A stretch of DNA of 64,000 bases, taken from contig WBZZ01001465.1 of the NCBI GenBank assembly GCA_019918135.1, forward strand, positions 62,001-126,000. Reading direction: 5' to 3'. The notes beneath the pieces were generated by a model. The model saw only the letters and a list, made by a program, of their open reading frames with translations, was not told the DNA's origin and did not search any database. The stretch's first letter is position 1. The number at the start of each line of letters is the position of its first letter. The DNA comes from Paulinella micropora. Its lineage: Eukaryota > Cercozoa > Imbricatea > Euglyphida > Paulinellidae. The position numbers and the translations under genes are program-made. This document shows positions 19,821-29,345 of the stretch, piece by piece.

Positions 19821-20052
19821 CCAAAGGAAAAATGGCACCGGAGGGGGGGGAAGGGGAGGGAGGGGTCAGGTAGTCAGGTTTGACAAACAACGGTGAGTCT
19901 TTAATTAAAAACAAAAACTGAGTGCGGAAATCTCGGGGGCCTCCCCCCCCCCCCTTTTAGTACTTCTTCGTCGGAGGGAGAGTAAAAGGGGGAGAGGGGC
20001 GCGGAGAGAGAGAGGAAGGGACAGGTCGGTAAAAAAGCTCCTTTCGTTTAAG
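19821..20052. other. Convergent 3' spacer
   Basis: G-rich and C-rich runs with a TTTAATTAAA stretch near 19900; lies between the ends of the bestrophin-like gene and the minus-strand coiled-coil gene. No gene seen. Confidence 0.4.
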
Positions 20053-20385
20053 TCACTGTGAGCGCGGAGCACCCGGCTGGCCCGGGGCTAGCGACGAGAG
20101 GTCCAGCGGGTGGTTGTCTAGGTTGGCTATTTTGGCTTCCAGGGTATTTAACCGCTGGGACAGATTTTCAGGCAGGCGCAGTTCTTGCAACGTCTGGCGT
20201 AACAGCATGAGGCTGTTCGAGACCTCCTGAAGTCTAGCAAAAAGGTCTTGCATCATGGCGTCCGTGAGAATAGGTCGGTGGCCCTGGGCCGCTACAACGG
20301 GGGCAGCGGGCGCAGCGTGCGGATTGTGAGTTGGCTCGTAAACTTCTAGGGCCCCGGTCCTAAACTTGGACGCGTAGTCTGCCAT
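20053..20385 (-). CDS. Small coiled-coil protein, 110 residues
   Basis: The ATG at 20385-20383 starts MADYASKFRTGALEVYEPTH. Residues about 45-95 form a heptad pattern with a Leu/Ile core (LQEVSNSLMLLRQTLQELRL, LNTLEAKIANL), typical of a short dimeric or trimeric coiled coil. The N-terminus is Ala/Pro-rich and disordered; the C-terminus is Pro/Gly-rich. Stop TGA. It could be an adaptor or a small structural subunit; family unknown. A longer version from an upstream in-frame codon is less likely because it lacks an ATG near a promoter. Confidence 0.55.
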   Translation of the reverse strand: MADYASKFRTGALEVYEPTHNPHAAPAAPVVAAQGHRPILTDAMMQDLFARLQEVSNSLMLLRQTLQELRLPENLSQRLNTLEAKIANLDNHPLDLSSLAPGQPGAPRSQ

Positions 20386-20429
20386 TGGTCTTGTGTCCAG
20401 GTCGAGAGGTGGCAAGCCCCGCAATCAAA

Positions 20430-21190
20430 GACCAAACACAAAAAAATAAGAAGAAGACACCAAAACACGAAATTGCGTGCCGGTATTTTTTTTTAGTCAG
20501 GGAATGGCGGGGAGGGCGGGGGGGGGGGGGGGAATCGTAGATCTCGGGCGAGAAGGGGGGGGGGGGGGGCCGGAAGAGCTGTGGATATTTGAAGAAGTGG
20601 AGGGGGGGGGGGGCCGGAGGGGGTGTGCAAAAAAAAAGCAAGTGAGGAGGGAGGGAAGGGGCGGGGGCGGGGGGGGGGGGGGGGGGCGGCCGTTCATCTA
20701 TTTTTTTTTGCCCAACACGGGAAGATGAATGTCCGAGCACGCTGCGGAGGGGGAAAGGGTTTTAGGTGGGGGGGGGGGGGAGAGAGATTTTTTTTACGCG
20801 CAGGGCCTACAAGGCAGTGTGCCACCCCTCGCCTCCCCCCCCCCCTCCTCCTCCTCGCACCACGCACCTGCCCCCCCCGTGGCCCCCCCCCCCCCCCCCG
20901 CTCCCGCAATCGTAGGGGGGGGGCCAAGACCCGAAGCAGACAAGAACTAAAAAAAAGGGGGGGGGGTGGTGGAGGGGCAGAATGAAGGGGGGGGGAGGAA
21001 CAAATGTTCTTTCGTGCGGGGGGGGGGGGGTAAAGGGGGGGGTTGTGTGAGAAAATTGTGGGTGTGAGGCCAAAAGAGAGCAGCTGCATGTCAAGCTTTT
21101 TTTTGTTGCTATCAGTCACAACTTCCTCTGTCTACCCCCGTTATCCCTTCCTCTTTTTTTTGTGATGCCCTTGGCTTTGATCTTTTCAAT
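20430..21190. other. Spacer with G and C homopolymer runs
   Basis: At least a dozen runs of eight or more G on the plus strand, then C runs near 20840-20900, then G runs again to 21050. The frames here are poly-Gly/poly-Pro artefacts. The runs could form G-quadruplexes on either strand. No gene is supported. Confidence 0.6.
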
Positions 21191-21193
21191 TTG

Positions 21194-22465
21194 TTATTTG
21201 ATTTTTTTTGCTGCACCCTCTTTCGTCATGACTTGAGTCCAAAATGCACCTGGTCTGAGCCCTTGGATCCCTCTTTTCTTTATGTTTGGAGGATCCCATT
21301 TATATTCGCAGAGGATCAGGTCATATCGACGAATCTGTTTCGTAGGCAATACTTCTAGTGTAAAGTAGTTGTCCAGCCACACGATCTGCGCGTTCCAGTC
21401 TTTGCTGGCGCTGCTGGTAAGCACGCAATGGGCGAGATAGTCGACGTCTAGTCTGTGGTTCCGTAAGGCGTGCCGAGCAGGTCGGGCTGATTTGTTTTGT
21501 CTATGTAAAAAAACTCATGATGTTCACGCTCGTTTCTCCCTGGTCTTTGCATCAATGTCTCTTTCTCCATTTTCCACAAATCCCGGCGGCGTTTCTGTGT
21601 CCTTTGAAATAGCGTCGTATCAAACCGGCACAACGCCGCGTTGTAGTCCTTCACAGAAGATGGGCCAGGCGCTTTGAAATCGCAATTGGCTACTAGCGCA
21701 AAGCCGTACGGTGGAAAACGCACTACAAACAGTCTTTCGTTCGCCGCCACGACGACCCAAGGAAATTCTTCTTTTTGGTCATGGTTTCTGTACCAGTCTA
21801 TTTGCACGCGTTCTTGGAACTGGCTGAAAACCTCATTCGGTAAAACTTTGCTAACTGGCTCAATTACATCTTCCCTTAAGGACTTTAGGTTTGTTGCAAT
21901 GTTGCTTTTTTTGCATGCTTTAGCACTGTTCGCAACCGTGAACAGGAGCGTGTGGCTCTACCAGAACGGTTGGTGTTTTTTCCAGAATTGAATGTTTCCC
22001 CGCGCCATCGTACATAGTTGCAGATAGTCCTGAAACATAAGCGGGAGGCCAGTGATGGCGACAAACACGGTAGCTACATTTTGTAGCTTTGCTTCTTCTT
22101 TTTCCAGGCCTGTCAGCAAATCAACGTCTTCTCGCAAATTTCCACATCTAGGGATAACGAGAAGGCATCTGTCTTCAACTGGTATGTCTTCGCCGCCAAA
22201 GCAAACCACCCAACCTTCTCCTTGCACTGCATGGTCTGCCCAGTGTCGCGGCACCATACGATTTTCACTTTTTTTTACAGTGCCAGGTAGCCGTCCGGTA
22301 AACTCTCTGTTCCAGGCGCGTCAGCTCTTCATTGAAATCGTTGTTGTTTAGCAGCAAGACGAGCTGCGGGGCTTTGCTGCTGTGCTGCAGATCGACTAGC
22401 TCAAGGCTCAGATCTAGCCTTTTGCGCTCGGGCACAAAGCCCGTTTCGTGCTCGTGAAATTTCAT
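21194..22465 (-). CDS. Unknown gene of about 420 residues in several frames
   Basis: Four successive minus-strand frames look coding and continue one another. The ATG at 22465-22463 starts MKFHEHETGFVPERKRLDLS. A frame change falls in a run of eight A (about 22275-22282), where seven A would read straight through. An in-frame TAG near 21958 is followed by coding-like sequence (SHTLLFTVANSAKACKKSNI) in the same frame; a 36-base intron (GTAGAG...CAG) would remove it. A one-base change near 21450 leads to the last part, ending VMTKEGAAKKIK and TAA. The text is rich in Trp, Asp and aromatic residues and globular. No family recognised. It could be a decaying gene or one with tiny introns plus assembly errors. 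Confidence 0.5.
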
Positions 22466-22484
22466 GTCAGTACAGATTTATTAA

Positions 22485-22800
22485 CAAAAGAATCACGGAT
22501 TGGATTTGAAATCTGGATTCTGAAAATTCAGAGATTCCTACAGAGGGGGGGAAGGGGGAGGGGAGGGGACGGAGGGGGTGGAAGAGAGGCAACCTCCGTC
22601 CTCTCACCCCAGAGGCAATTGAGGCAAAAACACTAAACCCAACCTACATTTTCGGGTCTCGTGTTAAGATTTTGGCCCAGAGCTAGCAGTCGTCGTAAGA
22701 GGATGTTTGAGACTAGAGGCGTTCATGTTGCGTTTGTGCTGGAGCGCGCGCGCCACTGGCAGAAGGTCTGGCGGCTCCGATGTCCGGTGCACAGTGCCCC
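22485..22800. repeat. Dispersed repeat family C, copy 1
   Basis: Shares with 29100-29345 and 62127-62400 the ordered blocks CAGAGATTCCTACAG, GAGGCAAAAACACTAAACCC, TTTTCGGGTCT, GTGTTA, AGCTAGCAGTCGT, AGAGGATGTT and GTTCATGTTGCGTTTGTGCT. All three copies have the same orientation. The insert after the first block is a G-rich run in this copy. Confidence 0.7.
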
Positions 22801-23365
22801 CCCCCCCCCCCCGCCTTGCGTGCATGTAGCTACTTTACAACCTTTCTCCTGGCAACCGCACGTTGCCTTCTTAGCCGGCCCCCCCCCCTACACTCTCTCT
22901 ACCCCTTACTGTGCTCCATGGTGCTCCATTGTGCTCCATTGTGCCCAATTGTGCTCAAAGTGAAACCAAAATTTCAGGCACAGTGTGTGTGTGTGGGGGG
23001 GGGGGGCCGGATCTTTTTTTTTGGCCCGCAACACGCACTATACACACACATACTACGACAGGCATTTTACACAAAACGACATCTTCTACACACAAGCCAG
23101 AAAAAAAAAGAAACACACATTTTCTACACACGCACAACAACATTACGCACACCTGCTACCCCACAACAAACTCACACACACACACACACGCACAAAAGAC
23201 GTCTGGTACACAACAAAAACAAGAGAACACCCTCCTACACACATTCCCCACACACACACATTCCCCAACCCTCCCCCCCCCCCCCCCCCTTCCCCACGTT
23301 CCCATTTTTTTTAACTCTCTGCCTGCTTCGCTTGTATGTGTGTGTGTGTGGCTGCTCCTAGAATA
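22790..23365. other. C tracts and CA-rich low-complexity spacer
   Basis: A run of C at 22797-22812, another at 22880-22890, a GTGTG...GGGG block at 22980-23005, then ACACAC/TACACA-rich sequence to 23270, a 17-base C run and a TGTGTGTG run ending just before the gene at 23372. CCATTGTGCTCCATTGTGC is a short direct repeat at 22915-22960. Frames here are artefacts. Confidence 0.6.
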
Positions 23366-23371
23366 CAAAGC

Positions 23372-24628
23372 ATGGAACCCTCCGCTGTACATTTGCCTTT
23401 TCTTCTCCCAGACGATAAGGGCTTGGTATCTTCGGAGGTCAAGTCAGTGCAGTCCTTGTTGAAATCTTTGCAGCAAGCTGCCGCTGCCAATCAGGCCGCC
23501 TGCCTCGAAGTGGTGGTTGCTTGGAAGCCAGATATCCTCCCGGCAGATCTCCCGCCGACGCCGCACCCTTCGCACCTCTGGTTCGACGAACTCCAGCTCT
23601 TTCCAGGCCCAGAACTCTACCTGAACTTGTTCCGCTTCGCCGCGACCGGCCTCCGCAACTCTGTCCTGGTGCGCCTGCCTACTGCCGAGCTGTTTCCGCA
23701 CGTTGCGTCTCCGGCGCTCGTCGAGGCGCTGCGCGGGCTTGGTGGACGCCGCGCGCTGAGCGCCCTGCGGGCGTTCTTAAGGCAACCGCTGGACCGCAGG
23801 CTCGCCGAGGACTGCCCCTTTATCACCGGCTGTAGGGTTGGCGACTCGCCCTGCCAGAACAGGTTGTGCGCTAGGCTGACCCCGACCGAGTTCCTGGCAC
23901 GTTGTTCAGCAGCGGACGGTACCTTCGACGCTGGCGCCCTCCGCCAGGAGCTGGACCTGCACTGTCAACTGTTGATTTGTACCGAGGGCGCGCACTACTG
24001 GCAAGTCCCCCCGCACCCCGCGTCACCCCGCCACATACCCTTTGAAATTTTGTACCAACTGCACAGACAACGGGGCATCAACCTGCGGAGGCTGTTTCGA
24101 ACAAGTCAGGACTGGCTTTTCGACCAGGACGAGCCCAGGCCCGCCGCTTACGGCCTGCCGCTGCGCGCGCGCTACTGGTTTGCCAAGGCCTGGCTCGACG
24201 CACGCGACAGGCAGGTGGCCCTGGGCTTTCTGTCTATTTCGGACCCCGCGACTGGCTCACTGGGCGCGCCCCCGACGCCGGTACAGCTGCGCCAGATCCT
24301 GCTGGAGCTGCGATTCTTAGGAGACACCCACGGCTGGCTGCGGGATATTGCGGCGCCGGGGGAGCTGCAAGAGTACAAGCGCGCGCGCGAGACTGTCGCT
24401 GGTCTAGAGCGCCTGCTGCGTCCGCTGAACAAGGACATTCGGGAGCGAGCCTCTGCGCTGTCCGCGACGTGGGTCCCGTTCTTGCTAGATGACTGCCTGC
24501 GGCGCGCCCTCAAGCACGTCCTGGGCTTCGTGCTGAACCTAGCCGACCGGGCGCGGGCCATAGAGTGCGAGGTCGCCAAGTACGAGGACAGACAACGCCA
24601 CAAGCGCCGCCGTACAGCCACCGGCTAA
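23372..24628 (+). CDS. Unknown 418-residue protein
   Basis: A single clean frame from ATG 23372 to TAA 24626-24628, with no interruption, making it one of the best-preserved genes here. Leu/Arg/Ala-rich, mostly helical. Features seen: CPFITGCRVGDSPCQNRLC (about residues 150-168) with four Cys that might bind metal or form disulfides; RQELDLHCQLLICTEGAHYW; a C-terminal basic tail (RQRHKRRRTATG) resembling a nuclear localisation signal. No signal peptide or membrane helix. The Cys cluster in an otherwise cytosolic-type protein suggests a structural zinc site. I do not recognise the family. Confidence 0.75.
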   Translation: MEPSAVHLPFLLPDDKGLVSSEVKSVQSLLKSLQQAAAANQAACLEVVVAWKPDILPADLPPTPHPSHLWFDELQLFPGPELYLNLFRFAATGLRNSVLVRLPTAELFPHVASPALVEALRGLGGRRALSALRAFLRQPLDRRLAEDCPFITGCRVGDSPCQNRLCARLTPTEFLARCSAADGTFDAGALRQELDLHCQLLICTEGAHYWQVPPHPASPRHIPFEILYQLHRQRGINLRRLFRTSQDWLFDQDEPRPAAYGLPLRARYWFAKAWLDARDRQVALGFLSISDPATGSLGAPPTPVQLRQILLELRFLGDTHGWLRDIAAPGELQEYKRARETVAGLERLLRPLNKDIRERASALSATWVPFLLDDCLRRALKHVLGFVLNLADRARAIECEVAKYEDRQRHKRRRTATG

Positions 24629-24887
24629 CGGGCAGTGTGTGTGCAGTATCGATTCGTTTGTTCCACTTAGTTAAGACATTTTTAATAAAAAATTGCTACG
24701 TATCCTTAAAGTGTTTTCCCAACTTTTTTAGTTTGTTAATCATCACCCCCCCCCCCAAAAAGAACAAGAAAAAAAAAGAAAGGGGAGGTGGAGAGAGGGG
24801 GGCAAGAAAGAGGCAGTAGTCGGGGGCGGGTGCTGCCACTCCCTGCTAGCTCCCTTCCTCTTGTCAACGCCTTTATCTCCGTTTTTA
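24629..24887. other. 3' spacer of the 23372 gene
   Basis: Starts with TTTTTAATAAAAAA (a plausible polyadenylation signal at about 24678-24690), then a C run and A/G-rich tract. Nothing coding is evident. Confidence 0.45.
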
Positions 24888-25244
24888 TTAGTAGCGGTTG
24901 AGAGATTCTTGAGAAATCAGAGGGCCGAACTGTCGACTTCCCACCTGAATAGGCTCGACCGCAGCCTGCCAGAGCCTGTGCCATTGCAGTATCGACCAAG
25001 CCGGCGCAGCCTCAGCAGAGGCCTTTGGCACCGTCGTCGCTGTTTTACCTTCTTGCTGAACCCTGAAAGCCTCACTTGCGTGCACGATGGAGTAGAATTT
25101 GGTGAGTGCTTGGTTTAGTATCCCCATTCCGGGGTAGGTCTCGGGACATTTAGGGCAGCTTACCAGACTCTTGAGGATGTAGTATAGGTAGACACATGCA
25201 AAATATTCGCCTTTGGACGACGCGGGACGTTCTGGAGGGTTCAC
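24888..25244 (-). CDS. Possible small gene or terminal exon, unknown
   Basis: A frame of 118 codons with no ATG at its start; the upstream stop TAG sits in CTCCTAG and could be the end of an intron. The first internal Met is in YPGMGILNQALTKFYSIVHA. Composition (Tyr/Cys-rich YFACVYLYYILKSLVSCPKC) does not look like an antisense shadow. It ends TAA at 24888-24890. It may be a separate small gene or the last exon of something upstream. Confidence 0.35.
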   Translation of the reverse strand: MNPPERPASSKGEYFACVYLYYILKSLVSCPKCPETYPGMGILNQALTKFYSIVHASEAFRVQQEGKTATTVPKASAEAAPAWSILQWHRLWQAAVEPIQVGSRQFGPLISQESLNRY

Positions 25245-25359
25245 GGGCGATTTCTAGGAGTTTGCAATTTCTTTTGCCTTTTTCCTATTATAGTGTATAA
25301 CCTGTTCATGAGGAGGAAAAACCCAGCCCTACTTGAGCTTCTTTTCCGCTTGATAGGTA

Positions 25360-26372
25360 TTAGTACGAGTCGATCTCGGCCATTAGCTCCAGGCTCCTGA
25401 CAATGTTCTTGACGTCGCCATCCTTAAAGGCGCCCGTGCCAAACATTGCTTTACGCCAGTTAGGGTCTTCGCGTGCTGCTTGGGGTGCGCTGCACAGCAG
25501 CTGCAAGTAGTGCATTATAACTAATGGCTGCAGGTTTTCTTCTGTTTGTAACTCTGCTGGCAGCGGATACACAAATCCGTGCCTGCCCAAGCTCTCAATG
25601 CCCGCCCTGTCACGTTTTCAAAGAACTCCAGGTCAGCATCGACGATCAGCGGGCGCAGATCTTTGCCTACCATGATGTTGTTGTGACTGACATCTGTCCA
25701 AACGAGTTTAGGCACCAGAGTCGAGCCTCCCTTTCGGTCGTAACAATTGAACCTCTCGAGAGTCTCCTGAATTTTGACAGCTTTGATTCTGGGCCAGACC
25801 GACCTGTCTCCAAGTGTCCAAGACAAGCGATCGACACTCTCTATTGTAACAAACACCAGAGTATTCTTGTCCATGTCTTCTTTAAATTTTAAATTAGACA
25901 ATCTTAAGGGGCCAACGTACCAATTAAAATCGCTTGTTTGTTTAACCTTTTTTGCAGCTAAAGATATTGCATCTGCTTGCATGGCAGACAGAATTCTTTT
26001 TGCGGACGACTCCGCATCCTCACCAGTCAGACTTTTGGGGGTCCGTTGCTGATCAGAATACGACCACGCACGTGTTACTACAGGAAGCACACATAATCGG
26101 ATGGCCTGCCCTTGTACCAACATAACATGGTGGGACTGGCCTGAGACTGTTCTTCGTATTCGCTTTTCTTGTTGCAAAAATTCCAACCTCGAGACAGCGG
26201 CGAAGTAATCTTTAAAGCGCTTTTTCACTGACGCGTCTTCTTGCTTTTGCCTTTCTCATTCTTTCCAGTGATCATATTCGTCGTCATAATAACCAAAAGG
26301 TTCTTTTTGAGCCCAGGAGGCTTGTGACGTCCATGGCGGTGGGGTCCTATAATCTGGATTTGGCACACTCAT
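25360..26372 (-). CDS. Kinase-fold (protein kinase/APH-like) protein with an atypical catalytic loop
   Basis: The ATG at 26372-26370 starts MSVPNPDYRTPPPWTSQAS. The key part is VWTDVSHNNIMV followed by RPLIVDADLEFF: this matches the kinase catalytic loop (H-x-D-x4-N, here with Thr in place of His) and the metal-binding DFG position (here DAD). The region before it (NTLVFVTIESVDRLSWTLGD) fits the hinge and following helix of a kinase fold. An in-frame TGA near residue 39 would be removed by a 39-base GT-AG segment ending ATGAG. A one-base change after the DAD segment leads to IESLGRHGFVYPLPAELQ and the C-lobe end at TAA. About 320 residues. It may be an active small-molecule or atypical protein kinase, or a pseudokinase; family assignment rests on two motifs. 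Confidence 0.45.
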
Positions 26373-26835
26373 GGGCCAAAATTGCTCTCTTTAAATACTA
26401 CAGAAAGGACCAAAAAAAAAAGCCCGTTTCTCTCGTGCCCTCCCAAGGGAGATTTTTTTTTTAACCAATTTTTCCTCCGCCCGCCGGCGCTCACTCAGAA
26501 AGTGCGACGAAAATGTTTTTAGCCCTTTGCCCAAAAAATAAGAAAAGCAGGTGAACTTCGCTGCAAACATCAAGTGTGCCAGAGTCTCCGGCGAGAGGGG
26601 GCCGGGGGGGGGGGGGAAGGGGGTAAGCCAACGCAGCTCGCAACTCTTCTTCTCTTGCTGGCTTTGTGAATCATCATCCAAACAGAAAGGAGTGGACGGG
26701 GGAGGGGGGAGGGGACGGGGGGCAGGCTGGCGGGGACTACTTATTCTGATTTCTCTCGCCTTCGCGCGCCCAGCCGGTCGAAGGAGCCAGGTGCGCGGGT
26801 AGCTGCCAAGGGCGTAAACAGCCTCTGTGCCACTT
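26373..26835. other. Spacer between kinase-like gene and next minus-strand gene
   Basis: A 97-codon minus frame (26391-26681) has poly-Lys and poly-Pro patches over A and G runs; I do not call it. Two G-rich tracts lie at 26595-26625 and 26695-26735. Confidence 0.35.
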
Positions 26836-28345
26836 CAGCTCGGGTAGGCCGAGCGCCGGCGTTGGGCAGCCACAGGGCCCTCTCCTCGTCTCAGCAGCAT
26901 GCACTGCCAAATACAAAACATTACGAGCAACCAGGGTGGCCAATCGGTCTGTCGTACGACAGATCCCGAGGGTCGTTGCTGTGCGCAACCATCAGCGCCC
27001 GTGCCAACGACAGCAAGAAGCAGCTGCGCTCGCTGCCGTCCTGGTCGGGCGTGCCACTCTCGTCCGCTGTCTGTATGTCCGGCCGTAGGCCCAGACAATT
27101 CTCTAGCGTCTCGGCCAAACAGCCGCGCTCGAAGGTGGTAGCGGGCCTGTCGGGGTTGTAGTAGTACCAAGACTGTTGCCCCGCGAACCAGACTACGCAG
27201 TGCGGGTGCGTGTCGACCGATCGCCGGCTGACGAGAAACGTGCTGTGCCCGCGCAGGTCCCCCCGCATGAGAGTAGTCGTCGCATCATCGAGATCCCACC
27301 TGATCCTGCGCGGGCACAGGCGCCCGAACGGCTGCAAATGTCCGTAACGGAACTCCTGCAGCTTTTGCAGCACGGGCTCGCCGCTGCCGCCGATGCCGGT
27401 GCCCAAACGGTTGTCCCACGAGGCCAGCAAACCCAGCCCGAAGAACACGCGGCCGTTCCTGAAGCCCACGTTGCGCTGCCAAGCGAACCGGCCTACGTCG
27501 CCTATGGCGCGCAGCCACCACCCAAGCCTTATCCGCAGCGACGACGATGGCATCGTCCCAGCCCAGCACGCGCGGCCACCGGGGGGCAACCCACTTGCGC
27601 AATGTCAGCGGGGCGCTGGCGTCGACGTAGCAGTCGGCAAAGGTGTAGTGCGTGCGGGCGGCCGCGTAGCTCCAGGCAAACGCGGCTGCCGAGGACAGCG
27701 GCCCCATGCCGCCCCGTTTGTCCTGCCTGATCGTCTCGGGCGACAAGAGTGCCAGCGCTAGCCAGTGCAGCCTAGCCACCGACCAGCGCCCGGTCGCGAC
27801 GTGCCAGCGCCCGGCGGAAGAGGTAACAGTCTAGCACGGGCCAGTGCCGGCAGGGCACCAACGGCTCACCGGCGTCGGGCCACTCGAGCGCCTAGCGCAA
27901 GGTTCGCTCGAAGTAGTTCAGCACGTCGTGGAGGTGGTGCACCCGCCGGCGCGCGACGGTGCGGGCGCCGCTGGCACTTGCGAGCCGGCAGGCCCGCTCG
28001 AGCTCGCGGTGTTCGTGGCCCAGTGACAGCATGCACACGGGGTCGCGGTCGAACAACGCGTTGAAGTCAGCGTTCGGCAGGTCGTGCGCCAGCAGCCTGG
28101 CCCTGGCCCCCAGGTCCACCCACTGCAGGTGCCCGCCTTCCAGCAGCACCACGACGCGGCGGAGCGTGTCGAGGTCGTCGTGCCAGGACCGGCCCGCCAC
28201 CAACCGGAGGAGACTTGTGAACCGCGGCCGCGCGGGCGGGGTCGGCGGCGGGTGTCGCTCGAAGAACTGCAGCCCCGCCCGCACCAAGACATTTGCGTCG
28301 GCGGTTGGGTCTTGTGCCAGGCCCAGGCACAGCTCAAACAGCTCG
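26836..28345 (-). pseudogene. Broken unknown gene with a possible C48-like cysteine-protease end
   Basis: Coding-like minus-strand sequence runs through several frames. The 5' end is lost where the sequence meets a TG microsatellite at about 28345; the first readable part is LCLGLAQDPTADANVLV. A 33-base segment (27924-27892, GTGCTG...CTAG) could be an intron. At least three further frame changes follow. Near the end, HCVVWFAGQQSWYYYNPDRP and, 50 residues on, PDQDGSERSCFLLSLARAL recall the His...Asp/Asn...Gln...Cys order of Ulp1/adenain-type (C48/C5) proteases, where the Cys follows a Gln-x-Asp-Gly element. The missing N-terminus and multiple breaks suggest a dead gene; the protease idea is tentative. 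Confidence 0.4.
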
Positions 28346-28349
28346 GGGA

Positions 28350-28660
28350 ACCAAGTCTATGTGTGCGCTTATGAATGTGTGCGTGTGTGTTGGTGTGTGT
28401 GTCAATGAAGTTTGTGGTTTGTGTGTGTGTGTGTGTGTGTGCGTGCGCTTATGAATGTGTTGGTGTATGTGGGTGTGTTGGTGTGTGTGTGTCAATGAAG
28501 TTGGTGGTTTGTGTGTGTGCGTGCGCTTGTGAATGTGTGTGTGCGTGCTTGCGCTTGTGAATGTGTGTGTTCGTCGCTTGTGCGTGTGTGTGTGATGTGT
28601 GCGTGCGTCCATGGAAGTTTGTGGTTTGTGTGTGTGTGTGTGTGTCCCGAAGAAGCCTGC
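28350..28660. repeat. TG-rich satellite with an embedded longer unit
   Basis: GTGTGCGTGTGTG tracts alternate with GCTTATGAATGTGT or GCTTGTGAATGTGT and with TCAATGAAGTTTGTGGTTTG, giving three or more imperfect units of 70-120 bases. It directly replaces the 5' end of the minus-strand gene to its left. Confidence 0.75.
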
Positions 28661-28856
28661 ACAAAGTGAAGGGTGAAACAGCCTGTCAGCTAAAAAACAA
28701 AAAGAACATTTTGACATTTGGGGGATGTCTGCGCAAGAACAGGTTTCTCTCTCTCCCCCCCCCCCCCCTCTCCTCCCCTTTCTCCCCCTCTTCGCGGGCG
28801 AAATGATTGGATGCCTGTCGTAATACCTAGGCGCACATGTGTACTTTGGTTTTGTT

Positions 28857-29060
28857 AGACAGGAGCGTCAGCCTCTGATTCAGTAGGAGGCGAGGAGGAG
28901 GAGTTGCTCTCGTTTATGTCGAGGCTCTTGTTGGCAAAGACGCGGCCCTCGCTGCCCATCTGCCGGCAGGACGGCTGCTGTGCACAAGCACTGGACGATC
29001 ATCTCTATTGCGTGATCCACGAGCCTGGCTGGCTTGAAAAAGCGTAGTAGCAGCAGCGCA
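28857..29060 (-). pseudogene. Gene remnant: C-terminal end of an unknown protein
   Basis: On the minus strand, MIVQCLCTAAVLPA and, one frame over, MGSEGRVFANKSLDINESNS with a Ser/Pro/Glu tail ending at TAA look coding. Nothing upstream continues it, because family C repeat sequence starts at about 29095. It is probably the surviving 3' end of a gene whose front was lost. Confidence 0.3.
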
Positions 29061-29094
29061 GACGTTCGCGCTCGAATTTGTTATTAAAAAAAAG

Positions 29095-29345
29095 ATATAA
29101 CGGATTAATTATGAAAATTTAGAGATTCGTACAGACGAAGGACATAACACGCGGACAGTCTGCAGAGGCCCCCCCTAATCGAGGCAAAACACTAAACCCA
29201 CAAAATTTTCGGGTCTGTGTTAGATTTTTGTAAAAAAAAATTGTGTCTAGTACCAGTCCTGTTGGGTCCCAAAGCTAGCAGTCGTATTAAGAGGATGTTG
29301 CGACTTGGTATTCATGTCGCGTCCGTGCTGCAGTTGTGTTTGTCA
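29095..29345. repeat. Dispersed repeat family C, copy 2
   Basis: Blocks shared with copies 1 and 3: AATTTAGAGATTCGTACAG, ACACGCGGACAGTCTGCAGA, GGCAAAACACTAAACCCA, TTTTCGGGTCTGTGTTAGAT, GTACCAGTCCTG, AGCTAGCAGTCGT, AGAGGATGTTGCGAC and ATTCATGTCGCGTCCGTGCT. The right end overlaps the 3' end of the GT34-like gene on the minus strand, which reads AARTRHE in the repeat before its stop. Confidence 0.7.

Noticed and set aside
22661-23462. Overlapping frames with poly-Pro and poly-Thr/His
   Set aside because: They lie over C runs and CA repeats and change composition with the repeat; no ATG-to-stop frame has ordinary protein character.
26391-26681. 97-codon minus-strand frame
   Set aside because: Poly-Lys and poly-Pro patches follow homopolymers and nothing matches a family; too weak to call.
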